This document shows, piece by piece, positions 40,013 through 49,616 of a stretch of DNA of 64,000 bases. The notes under the pieces were generated by a model. That model made no database searches. It was not told where the DNA came from and was given only the letters and a program-made list of their open reading frames with translations. Both the position numbers and the translations under genes were made by a program. The stretch lies in the NCBI GenBank assembly GCA_964392265.1, contig CAYMOS010000003.1, forward strand, positions 124,001 through 188,000, read 5' to 3'. The DNA is from CALMAK01 sp964392265 (lineage in GTDB: Bacteria; Patescibacteriota; Saccharimonadia; Saccharimonadales; Saccharimonadaceae). Each line of letters begins with the position of its first letter. Positions within the stretch are counted from its first letter, which is position 1.

Positions 40013-40677
40013 GCGGCACGCTGGTTGAGCGGAAAAGGATACGCATCTTTAATCAAGTCGGCCAGCTGCGCCAACTCTCCCTCGCGTGGTGCTAGGCCAT
40101 CAGCTCCCATCTCAACCGCCAGCCGAGCCATCAAAGCATCACCGGCTAGGGCGGCACGCGTCTCTACTGCCTCGATAACCTCTTCGACTATATCCGACTG
40201 CTCCATTTGATCTAATTCATCACGCCCTTGGTACAAATCGGCAACGGAAAAATGCCTGCGTCTATCCTCTGCGTCCATATTGCTGTTTTCGCTATCCGGA
40301 GGCGCCGTCGTCCGACTCACCCCATCTGGTTTTAGACTATAGACGTACCCTCCGTTATAGACGCCATCGTCAGTATGTTCGATCACTGACACACCAGCAT
40401 CTAATAACCCCTCATCGTCCAAATGTCCAAACCCTACGATATGTAGGTATGACCCGTCAGGCATGTCAAGACGATACGAAGCCTCAAACACCGTCACAAA
40501 ACCAGCCTCCTCAAGCACTTCAAATGACGTTATATTCTCTGGACGATCAAAGACAAGTTGACGCATCATCACTGCAAATTCATCCATACGTGCTTCCCTT
40601 TCACTATCTGACGGGTCAGCCTTGGGCGCAAAAACGTCGAATGGTGTAATAAATTTTAGTTTGTCACCTGCTTGCAT
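40009..40677 (-). CDS. Hypothetical soluble protein downstream of rpoC
   Basis: This 222-residue acidic protein is unrecognised. It has an alpha/beta N-terminal part with a central strand pattern (SYLHIVGFGHLDDEGLLDAG) and a helical C-terminus (VEEVIEAVETRAALAGDALM). The frame is open 31 codons upstream through the rpoC terminator, but TTGCCC-18-TATACT (40715-40686) ends 8 bases before ATG 40677, so a leaderless start there is preferred. Confidence 0.6.
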   Translation of the reverse strand: MQAGDKLKFITPFDVFAPKADPSDSEREARMDEFAVMMRQLVFDRPENITSFEVLEEAGFVTVFEASYRLDMPDGSYLHIVGFGHLDDEGLLDAGVSVIEHTDDGVYNGGYVYSLKPDGVSRTTAPPDSENSNMDAEDRRRHFSVADLYQGRDELDQMEQSDIVEEVIEAVETRAALAGDALMARLAVEMGADGLAPREGELAQLADLIKDAYPFPLNQRAA

Positions 40678-40761
40678 ACTGTGGCAGTATAGTTCAGCCC
40701 GGATGATTTGGGCAAGCATAGGCACCTCAACCAAATGAAAAAGGCTCGTGAACCGAAAAGC

Positions 40762-40789
40762 AATAGCCACCTCGTAATGGGTGGCTATT
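40762..40789 (-). terminator. Terminator of the rpoB-rpoC operon
   Basis: AATAGCCACC (40762-40771) pairs with GGTGGCTATT (40780-40789), followed on the minus strand by GCTTTT. It lies 20 bases beyond the rpoC stop. Confidence 0.8.
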
Positions 40790-40808
40790 ACCGGAAGATA
40801 CAGAGAGA

Positions 40809-43800
40809 CTAAATGTCTTCGCTGACGATATCCTCGTCAATCTCCTCAACTTCGCTGACGGCACCGGTACCAACAGGAATCTTGCGACCAATGATCACAT
40901 TTTCCTTAAGACCGTGCAGACGGTCAGCACGACCGCTGGTGGCAGCGTTGATCAGTACACGCGTTGTGTCCTGGAATGAGGCGGCTGATAGCCAGCTGTC
41001 AGACCAGATACTTACCTTGGTAATACCCAAGAGTAATTGGGTGTACTGGACCAGTTCCTTGCCTTCTGCAGCCAATTCGGCATTTGCCTCAACAACAGCA
41101 GCCTTTGAGACGATATCACCCGTCACGAAAGCGCTATCGCCTGGATCTTCTACCTGAACACGGCTGAACATCTGACGCACAATGATCTCAAGGTGCTTGT
41201 CAGCAACGTCTTGACCCTGTGCAGCATAGATACGCAATACTTCGTTGATGATGTAGCGCTGCGTTGCCTCAGTGCCCTTCAGGCGCATGAGGTCATGCAG
41301 ATTCAGTGAACCGATCGTCAGGCGATCACCTGCTTCAACGATGTCATTCGGCTTTACCGTCAACTGTGCAGTGCCAGGAATCTCATAACGAACTGGCGCG
41401 CTAGCATTGGCAGCCAAGACGACAGTGTCTTCGGCAATTTCAACGACACCATCGAATGGTGCAACTAGAGGCTTTGCCTCGCCTTCGGCCGTTGCCAACA
41501 CATCACCAACCTTCACTGTACTACCAGCTTTGACGCTAGCGGTGCGACCTTCCAGTGGGATGCGCTCGACATGTCCGGCAACTGGCGTTACCTGAACAAC
41601 GTATTTCTTACCATCTTCCCAGACGTCAACCGAACCAGCCACCTCAGTAATGTAGGCTTGACCCTTTGGCTGACGGGCCTCAAACAGCTCCTCAACACGT
41701 GGCAGACCCTGCGTAATGTCACCACCAGCCACACCAGAGTTGTGGAAGGTACGCAGTGTCAACTGAGTACCAGGTTCACCGACAGACTGGGCAGCGATGA
41801 CACCGACTGGCTGTGCGTTATCAACCAATTGGCCAGTTGCCATATCGATACCGTAACTCTTACGTGGAATACCACGAAGGTTCTTTGTTGATAGTACTGA
41901 CTGAATCTTCACGCTTTCGATTGAACTGTCAGCCTCGATAGCATCAGCTACCTCACGAGTGATCAGCTGATCCTTCGCAACATGTCCGGCAACATCCTCG
42001 GCAGCATAGCGACCAAACAGACGGTTGCCAAAGTCAATCATCGTTTCAGCAGACTCTGCACGGTAGATTGCGTAGCCTTCATCATCACCCGCCTCATCTT
42101 CAACCGTAAAGACGTCTTGTGACACGTCAACCAGACGACGAGTCAGGTATCCTGAGTCAGCCGTCTTAAGTGCGGTGTCAATCAGACCCTTACGTGCACC
42201 ACGGGTGGCCACGAAGGCTTCCAGTGATGAAAGACCCTTCTTAAATGAGCTTCGGATTGGGAGCTCGATTTCGCGGTTGGTGGCGTCCACCTGGATACCG
42301 ATCATGGCGCTTGCGAGCTTGACGTTCGAGATATCACCACGAGCACCAGAGTTAACCATCACAGAAATACTGGTGTCCATTTGCTTCAACTGGTTCTGCA
42401 AGAAGGTCGTCACTTGATTGTCAACGTTACGCCATGCACCAACCGTCAGGTTGTAGCGCTCTTCTTCCGTGATCAGACCCTGGTCGTACTGTTCAGAGAT
42501 CAGTGTCGTCTTGGCGTCACCTTCAGCGATGAATTCGCTGATTTCAGCAAAGTGTAGGTAGTCTTCTTTACCAGTCGATACAGCAGCAACCGTTGCAAAA
42601 CGGAAGGCGAGACCCTTCATACGGTCAGCAGTCTTGGCAGTCTCTTCGGCACCGTAGCGGTTAAAGATACCAGCTAGTACCTTCTTGAGCTGCTTTTTCG
42701 TCTGAACATTATTGTCGTAGGCAAAATCAGCAGGCAAAATCTCGTTAAAGAAGACGCGACCGAGGGTTGTCTCACGGATCTTACCCTTTGCCTGTACACG
42801 AATTGGGGTTTGCAGTTGGATGACCCCAGCGTCATACGCCATTTCAGCCTCATAGACAGAGCTGTAAGCTTTGACCTCGGCAGTCTGCGCAGCAGGTTTT
42901 TCGTAGGTGAGGTAGTAGTTACCCAGCACCACGTCCTGACCGATGTTGAGCACTGGCGCACCATCAGCAGGTTTTAGCAAGTTGTTGGTGGCACTCATCA
43001 GCTCCCGAGCTTCGCGCTGTGCATCATCAGACAGAGGCAGGTGAACTGCCATCTGGTCACCATCGTAGTCAGCGTTAAAGCCGTTGGCAACAAGTGGGTG
43101 CAGCTGGATTGCCTTACCTTCAACCAATTTCGGCTGGAAGGCCTGGATAGAAAGACGGTGGAGTGACGGTGCGCGGTTCAACAGAACGTACTTACCTTCA
43201 ATCACGGCGTCCAAGGCATCCCATACCAAGGCATCACCTGATTCGATCAGACGAGTCGCGCTACGGATGTTATGCGCATGCTCGTTACGAATCAGCCAGC
43301 TAATAACAAATGGCTTGAATAGTTCGAGGGCCATTTGCTTTGGCAGACCACACTGATTAATCTTCAACTTTGGACCAACCACAATAACCGAACGACCAGA
43401 ATAGTCAACGCGCTTACCGAGAAGGTTCTGGCGGAAGCGACCTTGCTTACCCTTCAACATGTCGCTGATTGATTTGAGGCGACGACGACCACCGGTTGCA
43501 TTCACGGCACGGCCACCGCGGGCAGCGCTATTGTCGACAAGTGCGTCAACGGCTTCCTGCAGCATACGCATTTCGTTACGGCGGATGACTTCTGGCGCGT
43601 TAAGATCGATCAGTTTTTTCAGACGATTATTACGGTTGATCACACGACGATAAAGGTCGTTAAGATCTGAGGTTGCAAAGCGGCCACCCGTCAGTTGTAC
43701 CATCGGACGCAAATCCGGAGGAATAACTGGCAGAACCGTGAGCGTCAGGCTACTTGGCTTAATGCCAGCAGCTTGCATGCCCTCAAGTACCTTGAGGCGC

Positions 43801-44624
43801 TTGAGCAGCTTCTTCTCGCGCTGACCCTTGGCGCTTTCGACCTCTTCAGTCAGCTCAGCAATAAGAGTTGGCAAGTCGATTTCGTCGAGGAGTGCCTTGA
43901 GTGCCGTACCACCCATACCAACGCTGATGAGTTCTTCATACTCTTCAGGAAGATTACGGTAATCGACTTCGTTGATCAATGCACCCTTCACAAGGCTATC
44001 GAGTTGCGCTTTTTTGACGTTGAATTCGTCATTGAGCTCTTCGACTTCACGAGATTGCTGTTCGGCCAAAGCTTTCACATCAGCACCCTCAGCTTCAGCC
44101 TCTTTTTCGTAGCGCAATTTGATTGCGACACGACCAGCCTCAGTTTGCGCCTCAAGATCAGTAAGATACTGGTCACGAGTTGCCTCGTCAACATTCAAAA
44201 TGACATAGGTTGCAAAGTAGGCAATGCGTTCAAGGTTGCGAACGGTAATACCGAGGAGCAAGCTCATTGCACTTGGCGTACCACGCATAAACCAGATATG
44301 TGCGACTGGTGCTGCCAATGAGATGTGACCCATGCGTTCACGACGAACGATTGATTTTGTCACCAATTCGCCATTCTTATCGATGGCTGCCTCGCGGCTA
44401 CGAACACCTTTTAGTTTATTATCGTGCGGATTGATATCCTTGACTGGACCGAAAATTCGTTCGCAGAACAAACCGTCACGTTCTGGTTTTTGCGTACGAT
44501 AGTTAATCGTCTCAGGCTTGGTAACCTCACCGTGGCTCCACTTGAGGATATCCTCTGGGCTCGCCACGGCTAGGCGTACTGCATCGAAATCAGCGATGCT
44601 GTTACTGACAACAACTCGTGACAT
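40809..44624 (-). CDS. rpoC: RNA polymerase beta' subunit lacking both zinc sites
   Basis: This 1271-residue subunit has the catalytic NADYDGDQMAVHLPLS motif, the clamp, bridge helix and trigger loop (GEPGTQLTLRTFHNSG). Both usual zinc sites are empty. The N-terminal CxC...CxxC site is replaced by DINPHDNKLKG...IDKNGE between DGLFCERIFGP and RRERMGHI. The second site, normally with CETRYGVCAKCYG, reads STKNLRGIPRKSYG. The core is otherwise conserved, so the enzyme should be active. It follows rpoB by one base. Confidence 0.97.
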   Translation of the reverse strand: MSRVVVSNSIADFDAVRLAVASPEDILKWSHGEVTKPETINYRTQKPERDGLFCERIFGPVKDINPHDNKLKGVRSREAAIDKNGELVTKSIVRRERMGHISLAAPVAHIWFMRGTPSAMSLLLGITVRNLERIAYFATYVILNVDEATRDQYLTDLEAQTEAGRVAIKLRYEKEAEAEGADVKALAEQQSREVEELNDEFNVKKAQLDSLVKGALINEVDYRNLPEEYEELISVGMGGTALKALLDEIDLPTLIAELTEEVESAKGQREKKLLKRLKVLEGMQAAGIKPSSLTLTVLPVIPPDLRPMVQLTGGRFATSDLNDLYRRVINRNNRLKKLIDLNAPEVIRRNEMRMLQEAVDALVDNSAARGGRAVNATGGRRRLKSISDMLKGKQGRFRQNLLGKRVDYSGRSVIVVGPKLKINQCGLPKQMALELFKPFVISWLIRNEHAHNIRSATRLIESGDALVWDALDAVIEGKYVLLNRAPSLHRLSIQAFQPKLVEGKAIQLHPLVANGFNADYDGDQMAVHLPLSDDAQREARELMSATNNLLKPADGAPVLNIGQDVVLGNYYLTYEKPAAQTAEVKAYSSVYEAEMAYDAGVIQLQTPIRVQAKGKIRETTLGRVFFNEILPADFAYDNNVQTKKQLKKVLAGIFNRYGAEETAKTADRMKGLAFRFATVAAVSTGKEDYLHFAEISEFIAEGDAKTTLISEQYDQGLITEEERYNLTVGAWRNVDNQVTTFLQNQLKQMDTSISVMVNSGARGDISNVKLASAMIGIQVDATNREIELPIRSSFKKGLSSLEAFVATRGARKGLIDTALKTADSGYLTRRLVDVSQDVFTVEDEAGDDEGYAIYRAESAETMIDFGNRLFGRYAAEDVAGHVAKDQLITREVADAIEADSSIESVKIQSVLSTKNLRGIPRKSYGIDMATGQLVDNAQPVGVIAAQSVGEPGTQLTLRTFHNSGVAGGDITQGLPRVEELFEARQPKGQAYITEVAGSVDVWEDGKKYVVQVTPVAGHVERIPLEGRTASVKAGSTVKVGDVLATAEGEAKPLVAPFDGVVEIAEDTVVLAANASAPVRYEIPGTAQLTVKPNDIVEAGDRLTIGSLNLHDLMRLKGTEATQRYIINEVLRIYAAQGQDVADKHLEIIVRQMFSRVQVEDPGDSAFVTGDIVSKAAVVEANAELAAEGKELVQYTQLLLGITKVSIWSDSWLSAASFQDTTRVLINAATSGRADRLHGLKENVIIGRKIPVGTGAVSEVEEIDEDIVSEDI

Positions 44625-44625
44625 A

Positions 44626-47600
44626 TTACGCCTCCTCCTTAATTTCTTCTACTTCATCAATATCTTGAATACTCATACCGTCTTCGATATCACCAAATTC
44701 ATCAGCTTCATCGAGAACTGTTTCGACGTCATCGTCATCATCACTCACAATCGTTGCAGGAACGGTCTTATCGGCAGGACCGGCTTCGGCAATGACTTCT
44801 TCGGCATCAATCACTGCATCTTCAGACTCGTCCAGTAGGTCAACGCGAAGGCCAAGACCTTGCAGTTCCTTAACGAGAACGTTGAATGATTCTGGTAGTT
44901 TTGGACCAACAATCTGTTCATCCTTGATGATCGATTCGTAGGCTTTGGCGCGTCCGTAGACATCGTCAGACTTGATCGTCAGCATTTCCTGAAGCGTTGC
45001 AGCGGCGCCGTATGCTTCAAGTGCCCACACCTCCATCTCACCAAAGCGCTGACCACCGTTTTGCGCCTTACCACCAAGTGGCTGCTGGGTAACCATGGTG
45101 TATGGACCGGTCGAACGAGCGTGGATCTTATCTGACACCATGTGGTGCAGTTTGATGATGTGCATGACACCAACGGTCGTGCGCTCTTCAAATGGTTCAC
45201 CGGTGCGACCATCAAATAGTTGTGATTTACCATCACGGGCAAACCCAGCTTTTTCTAGCTCATCACTAATCTTTTCGTCTGGCACACCGTTAAATGGTGG
45301 CGTTGCAACCTTGTAGCCAAGGGCACGTGCCGCCATACCAAGGTGGGTTTCAAACAGCTGGCCAATATTCATACGTGAAGGCACACCGAGAGGGTTCAAG
45401 ACCACATCAACTGGTGTTCCGTCTTCCATGAATGGCATGTCTTCGACTGGCAGAATGCGGGCAACTACACCCTTGTTACCGTGACGACCAGCTAACTTGT
45501 CACCGACGCTGATCTTGCGCAGTTGGGCGACAAAGATCTGGATCTGCATCAGCACACCAGCCTTCAGCTCGTGACCATTTTCGCGACTAAAGATCTTGAC
45601 GCCGACGACCTTGCCACCACCAGCGTTGTTCATGCGCTGCGACGTATCGCGAACGTCCTTGGCCTTTTCACCGAAGATAGCGCGAAGCAGTCGCTCTTCT
45701 GAAGAAAGCTCCTGCTCACCCTTTGGTGTAATCTTACCAACCAGGACATCACCAGCCTTGACCTCTGATCCCAACTGAACGATACCGTTCTCGTCAAGGT
45801 GGCGCAACGATTCTTCAGATACGTTTGGAATATCACGAGTAACAATCTCTGGACCAAGCTTGGTCTCGCGGACCTCGACAGTGTAATCCTTGATGTTAAT
45901 GCTGGTGAGGCCATCTTCTTTGACCAGGCGGTCAGAAAGAACGATAGCGTCGTCCATGTTGTATCCACCCCATGGCATGAAGGCAACGGTCAAATCGCGA
46001 CCAAGAGCTAATTCACCATCAGCAATTGACGCACCTTCGATCAGGATATCACCCTTCTTTACCTTGTCGCCACGAGTGACGCGGGTTTTTTGGTTGATCG
46101 AACGATCATCGTTGCTCTTGGCAAAGTGGATCAGTTCATAGGTCTTTACCCCGTCCTTATACTTCACTTCGACAACATCACCGTCAGCACGGATCACTTC
46201 ACCGTCGGCGCTGGCAACCACTAATTGGCTACTGTTACGAGCGATGTGGCCTTCGATACCAGTACCAACCGTTGGTGCTTCTGGCGTCAACAGCGGAACC
46301 GCTTGCTTCTGCATGTTTGAACCGGTCAATGATCGGTCAATACGGTTCTTTTCAATGAATGGAACCAATGACGCGGTTGAACCAAGGATCTGCTTGTGTG
46401 CAGCGTCCATCAAGGTGACCTCGCTGGCGTCCACTTGCTCTGGCAAAAGACCGTTACGAGCAGAAACGCGCTCGTCCTTGAAGGTGCCGTCCTCGCTTAG
46501 CTCAGCACCGGCATCGGCGATCACTTCGTTCAGTTCCTGTGAAGCGTCAAGATAGACAACTTCGTCAGTTACCTTACCGTCCTTGACAACCAAGTATGGC
46601 GTCTCGACGAAACCGTATTCGTTGACACGGGCATAGGCAGCAAGATTGAGTACGAGGCCGATGTTGGCGCCTTCTGGTGTTTCCACCGAGCAAAGGCGAC
46701 CGTAATGCGTTGGGTGGGCGTCACGAACATCAAATCCGGCGCGTTCGCGTGACAAACCACCAGGACCCATCGATGACAAGCGGCGTTTGTGTGACAATTC
46801 TGAGAGTGGGTTGACTTCATCGAGGAGCTGAGACAACTGTGAGCTGGCAAAGAACTCACGAACAGCGGCAACGACCGGGCGGGCGTTGATTAGCTGACCA
46901 GGAGTCACGGTCTCAAGATCACTCATGCTCATACGGTCCATGGCATTGCGCTGCATACGGAGCATACCAACGCGGAACTGACGAGCGACCAGCTCACCAA
47001 CAAGCTTCATGCGGCGATTCGACAACGCGTCGATGTCATCAGCAGGTTCTTGCGTGTTATTCAAACGAATAATCTCACGGATAATCGCTAACAGGTCAGA
47101 TAGCTGGAATACACGATTTTCAGTCGTGTTTGCTACCTCAAGACCAAGACGTTGGTTCAATTTGTAGCGACCAACACGGCTGTAATCAAAGCGTTTGAAA
47201 TCAAAGAACATGCGCTCGATCATCTGACGAGCGTTATCAACCGTTGCAAGGTCACCTGGGCGAAGACGACGATAGGTCTCGATCAAGGCTTCGTTTGAAC
47301 CACGAGTGGTGTCTTTTTCGAGAGTTGCCTCAATGTATTTAACGTCACCAGTATCAACGTCAGCAAATAGCGATTTGATTTCACTGGTCTTGCTGTATCC
47401 AAGAGCGCGTAGCAATGTCGTCACTGGCAACTTGCGGCGACGATCAATCTTGACGTAAATCGCACCGTTTGAAGCGGTCTCGAACTCTAGCCAGGCACCA
47501 CGGCCAGGAATCAATTTGGCACCGTAGTAGTTGCGTCCAGCAGCCGTATCAGCCGTAAAGAACACACCAGCACTACGAATCAGCTGGCTCACAACGACGC

Positions 47601-47991
47601 GTTCGGTACCGTTGACAATAAAGGTACCTCGTTCAGTCATCCATGGATAGTCGCCAAGGTAAATTTCCTGCTCTTTGACTTCACCCGTTACCTTGTTGGT
47701 GAGTTCGACACTCGCATGAAGCGGCGCATCAAAGGTAATATTGTTTTCTTTTGCTTCCTTCTCGCTAATCTTCGGGTCCTGGAACGCGTACTGCTTGAAA
47801 CGCAGTTCGAGTTTTTGACCGGTATAGTCCTCGATTGGGTTGATTTCCGCAAAGATCTCACCAAGACCAGTCTCGACGAATTCTCGCCAACTGTTTTCTT
47901 GGTGCTCGATCAAGTTTGGTAGCTCAAGTGCGGTGTCATCACTAGTGAAAAACACACGACTTGAAACTACAGAAGGCTTTGATTTTGCCAT
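44626..47991 (-). CDS. rpoB: RNA polymerase beta subunit
   Basis: This 1121-residue subunit has the rifampicin pocket region (FFASSQLSQLLDEVNPLSEL, HKRRLSSMGPGGL), GDKLAGRHGNKGVV and the C-terminal GKAQNGGQRFGEMEVWALEA. ATG 47991 with GAGGAG 5 bases upstream is preferred over the ATG five codons earlier. Unlike many bacteria no rplJ or rplL precedes it, and a promoter lies about 140 bases upstream. Confidence 0.98.
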   Translation of the reverse strand: MAKSKPSVVSSRVFFTSDDTALELPNLIEHQENSWREFVETGLGEIFAEINPIEDYTGQKLELRFKQYAFQDPKISEKEAKENNITFDAPLHASVELTNKVTGEVKEQEIYLGDYPWMTERGTFIVNGTERVVVSQLIRSAGVFFTADTAAGRNYYGAKLIPGRGAWLEFETASNGAIYVKIDRRRKLPVTTLLRALGYSKTSEIKSLFADVDTGDVKYIEATLEKDTTRGSNEALIETYRRLRPGDLATVDNARQMIERMFFDFKRFDYSRVGRYKLNQRLGLEVANTTENRVFQLSDLLAIIREIIRLNNTQEPADDIDALSNRRMKLVGELVARQFRVGMLRMQRNAMDRMSMSDLETVTPGQLINARPVVAAVREFFASSQLSQLLDEVNPLSELSHKRRLSSMGPGGLSRERAGFDVRDAHPTHYGRLCSVETPEGANIGLVLNLAAYARVNEYGFVETPYLVVKDGKVTDEVVYLDASQELNEVIADAGAELSEDGTFKDERVSARNGLLPEQVDASEVTLMDAAHKQILGSTASLVPFIEKNRIDRSLTGSNMQKQAVPLLTPEAPTVGTGIEGHIARNSSQLVVASADGEVIRADGDVVEVKYKDGVKTYELIHFAKSNDDRSINQKTRVTRGDKVKKGDILIEGASIADGELALGRDLTVAFMPWGGYNMDDAIVLSDRLVKEDGLTSINIKDYTVEVRETKLGPEIVTRDIPNVSEESLRHLDENGIVQLGSEVKAGDVLVGKITPKGEQELSSEERLLRAIFGEKAKDVRDTSQRMNNAGGGKVVGVKIFSRENGHELKAGVLMQIQIFVAQLRKISVGDKLAGRHGNKGVVARILPVEDMPFMEDGTPVDVVLNPLGVPSRMNIGQLFETHLGMAARALGYKVATPPFNGVPDEKISDELEKAGFARDGKSQLFDGRTGEPFEERTTVGVMHIIKLHHMVSDKIHARSTGPYTMVTQQPLGGKAQNGGQRFGEMEVWALEAYGAAATLQEMLTIKSDDVYGRAKAYESIIKDEQIVGPKLPESFNVLVKELQGLGLRVDLLDESEDAVIDAEEVIAEAGPADKTVPATIVSDDDDDVETVLDEADEFGDIEDGMSIQDIDEVEEIKEEA

Positions 47992-48126
47992 CGTTACTCC
48001 TCGCATCAGATTGTATTATTTAGTGTTGAATCGGCCCGGAAGATCCTAACCTGGGGTCGCTCTCAGTCTGATGCCATACAGAACCGAAAGCATAATAAAC
48101 CACAGGTACACTACTTCTTGATACGT

Positions 48127-48155
48127 ACTATACAGGAAATACGCCAAATCATCAA
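48127..48155 (-). promoter_or_regulatory. Promoter of rpoB-rpoC
   Basis: TTGATG (48155-48150), 17 bases, TATAGT (48132-48127) on the minus strand. The leader of about 130 bases is untranslated. Confidence 0.65.
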
Positions 48156-48183
48156 GCACATCCAATGACGAAATCGGCCATGA

Positions 48184-48212
48184 TTGTCACGGACGCGCCT
48201 CTGTAGTATCAT
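48184..48212 (+). promoter_or_regulatory. Promoter of the 48254-48409 gene
   Basis: TTGTCA (48184-48189), 17 bases, TATCAT (48207-48212), divergent from the rpoB promoter. Confidence 0.6.
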
Positions 48213-48253
48213 TGTCACTTGTCCAACCCCGATGAAGAAGGAGGACCTCCGCT

Positions 48254-48409
48254 ATGGCGCGAGGAAGTGCCAATTCTGGCAGTAAGAACCAGAAAGGTCG
48301 TAGCCGTTTCACCCATCACAAGGGTGCGCACGGCCGCAACAGAGGGCAGCAACAGAACGCCCGTGCGACGGGCAGGACAACCAAAGGAGGTGGCAAGAAG
48401 GGGTCGTAG
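48254..48409 (+). CDS. Small, very basic 51-residue protein
   Basis: The frame encodes a Gly/Arg/Lys/Gln-rich protein (MARGSANSGSKNQKGRSRF, ending TKGGGKKGS) with three His but no acidic residue, which suggests nucleic-acid or ribosome binding. It has no recognised family. An AAGGAGG ribosome site lies inside a GGAGG-A-CCTCC hairpin that could hide it. A strong promoter-like sequence and a 13-base terminator stem support a real gene. GC-rich composition. Confidence 0.6.
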   Translation: MARGSANSGSKNQKGRSRFTHHKGAHGRNRGQQQNARATGRTTKGGGKKGS

Positions 48410-48439
48410 GACGACCTCCCCCTGACTATCACCACCATG

Positions 48440-48470
48440 TGGTCCCGGGTGCGTCTTGCACCCGGGACCA
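48440..48470 (+). terminator. GC-rich hairpin after the 48254-48409 gene
   Basis: TGGTCCCGGGTGC (48440-48452) pairs perfectly with GCACCCGGGACCA (48458-48470) around GTCTT; no T-run follows. Confidence 0.65.
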
Positions 48471-48516
48471 CACCGACACTTTACTGACTATTATTTTCAT
48501 TCCATATAAAAACAGC

Positions 48517-48563
48517 CCCCGGGCATGTGGCTTCGCCATGACGGCGGCAACACATGCCCGAGG
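48517..48563 (-). terminator. Terminator of the 48639-48929 gene
   Basis: On the minus strand GGGCATGTG pairs with CACATGCCC, followed by CTGTTTTTAT. The loop is about 21 bases long. Confidence 0.7.
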
Positions 48564-48638
48564 GATCCGACGGCGGGATAGGAGAAGAAGGGCCAGGTTC
48601 ATAGGTCGGAACTCTCTGAGTCAGACCTATTTACAACG

Positions 48639-48929
48639 CTAACGTCGCTGGTTGATGCGATACGCGATCATCAGATACGCCATGCAGGCGTACAGGGTAA
48701 TCGCGCTGATGACCCAGCCAGACGCCCACAGATCACCGTAGCTCCGGGTCATCCGGCCCACCACCAGCAAGATGGGCGTCATGATGATGGTCGACGCCAG
48801 CACCGCTGTCATCGGAATGACCATCAACACCGTCACCGCAAATAGGCTCCATTTGAAGCCCTTCACGAATCGCTTGTCGCGCCGCTCTTTGGCAGCCTTC
48901 TCTCCGTTGATATCCATCGGAGTACTCAT
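48639..48929 (-). CDS. Small membrane protein (two helices)
   Basis: This 96-residue protein has a charged N-terminus (MSTPMDINGEKAAKERRDKR) and hydrophobic segments around residues 26-58 and 70-88. The family is unknown. It has an ideal GGAGGTGAT ribosome site, which together with the start codon is enclosed by an ACTCATC/GATGAGT pairing that could control access. Composition is GC-rich against an AT-rich promoter. Confidence 0.62.
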   Translation of the reverse strand: MSTPMDINGEKAAKERRDKRFVKGFKWSLFAVTVLMVIPMTAVLASTIIMTPILLVVGRMTRSYGDLWASGWVISAITLYACMAYLMIAYRINQRR

Positions 48930-48970
48930 CTTACATCACCTCCAGTGTATCGACGGATGAGTATAATTAT

Positions 48971-48999
48971 ATTATAGCAGATTTAACTAATTTTTGCAA
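48971..48999 (-). promoter_or_regulatory. Promoter of the 48639-48929 gene
   Basis: TTGCAA (48999-48994), 17 bases, TATAAT (48976-48971) on the minus strand. Confidence 0.75.
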
Positions 49000-49004
49000 T
49001 ATGC

Positions 49005-49610
49005 TTATGGTTTCTTGGTAATGACCTCATCGACGAGACCATAGGCCACGGCTTCTTCGGCGCTCATCCAGAAGTCACGATCAGTATCTTTCTCAATCTT
49101 ACTGACCTTTTGGCCAGTGTGTTTGGCAAGAATCTCATTAAGTCGCTGTTTGAGGAATAAGCCCTCTTTCAATGAAATCTCTTGATCAGCGATCGTACTC
49201 TTGCCTGGCATACTGCTACTTGGTTGGTGCATCATAATACGACTATTAGGCAAGACGAAGCGCTTGCCCTTTGTGCCCGCCGCCAGTAGTACAGCACCAA
49301 AACTTGCCTGGATACCAATACCAATCGTCTGCACGTCCGGAGCAATAAACTGGATTGTGTCATAGATCGCCAAACCGTCATAGACACTACCGCCAGGGCT
49401 ATTGATGTACAGCTTGATATCTTTCTTTGGGTCTTCGTAGGCCAAATGTAACAGTTGCGCCACAACGATGTTTGCCGTGTGCTCATTCACGTCCTCTCCC
49501 AAAAAAATGATGCGCTCACTTAAGAGGCGACTATAGATATCAAAGGCACGCTCGCCATCATGTGACTTCTCAATAACAGTAGGAACAAGATAGTTTGACG
49601 GTTTGTTCAT
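49005..49610 (-). CDS. clpP: ATP-dependent Clp protease proteolytic subunit
   Basis: This 201-residue serine protease has the catalytic Ser in GIQASFGAVLLAAG, His in IMMHQPSS and Asp in KDTDRDFWMSAEEA. With a Clp ATPase it degrades damaged or tagged proteins. A CIRCE operator overlaps the promoter, so HrcA heat-shock control is expected. The -10 box ends 6 bases before ATG 49610 and no ribosome site exists, so the mRNA should be leaderless; an upstream in-frame ATG would lie within the operator region. Confidence 0.96.
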   Translation of the reverse strand: MNKPSNYLVPTVIEKSHDGERAFDIYSRLLSERIIFLGEDVNEHTANIVVAQLLHLAYEDPKKDIKLYINSPGGSVYDGLAIYDTIQFIAPDVQTIGIGIQASFGAVLLAAGTKGKRFVLPNSRIMMHQPSSSMPGKSTIADQEISLKEGLFLKQRLNEILAKHTGQKVSKIEKDTDRDFWMSAEEAVAYGLVDEVITKKP

Positions 49611-49616
49611 ACAACT

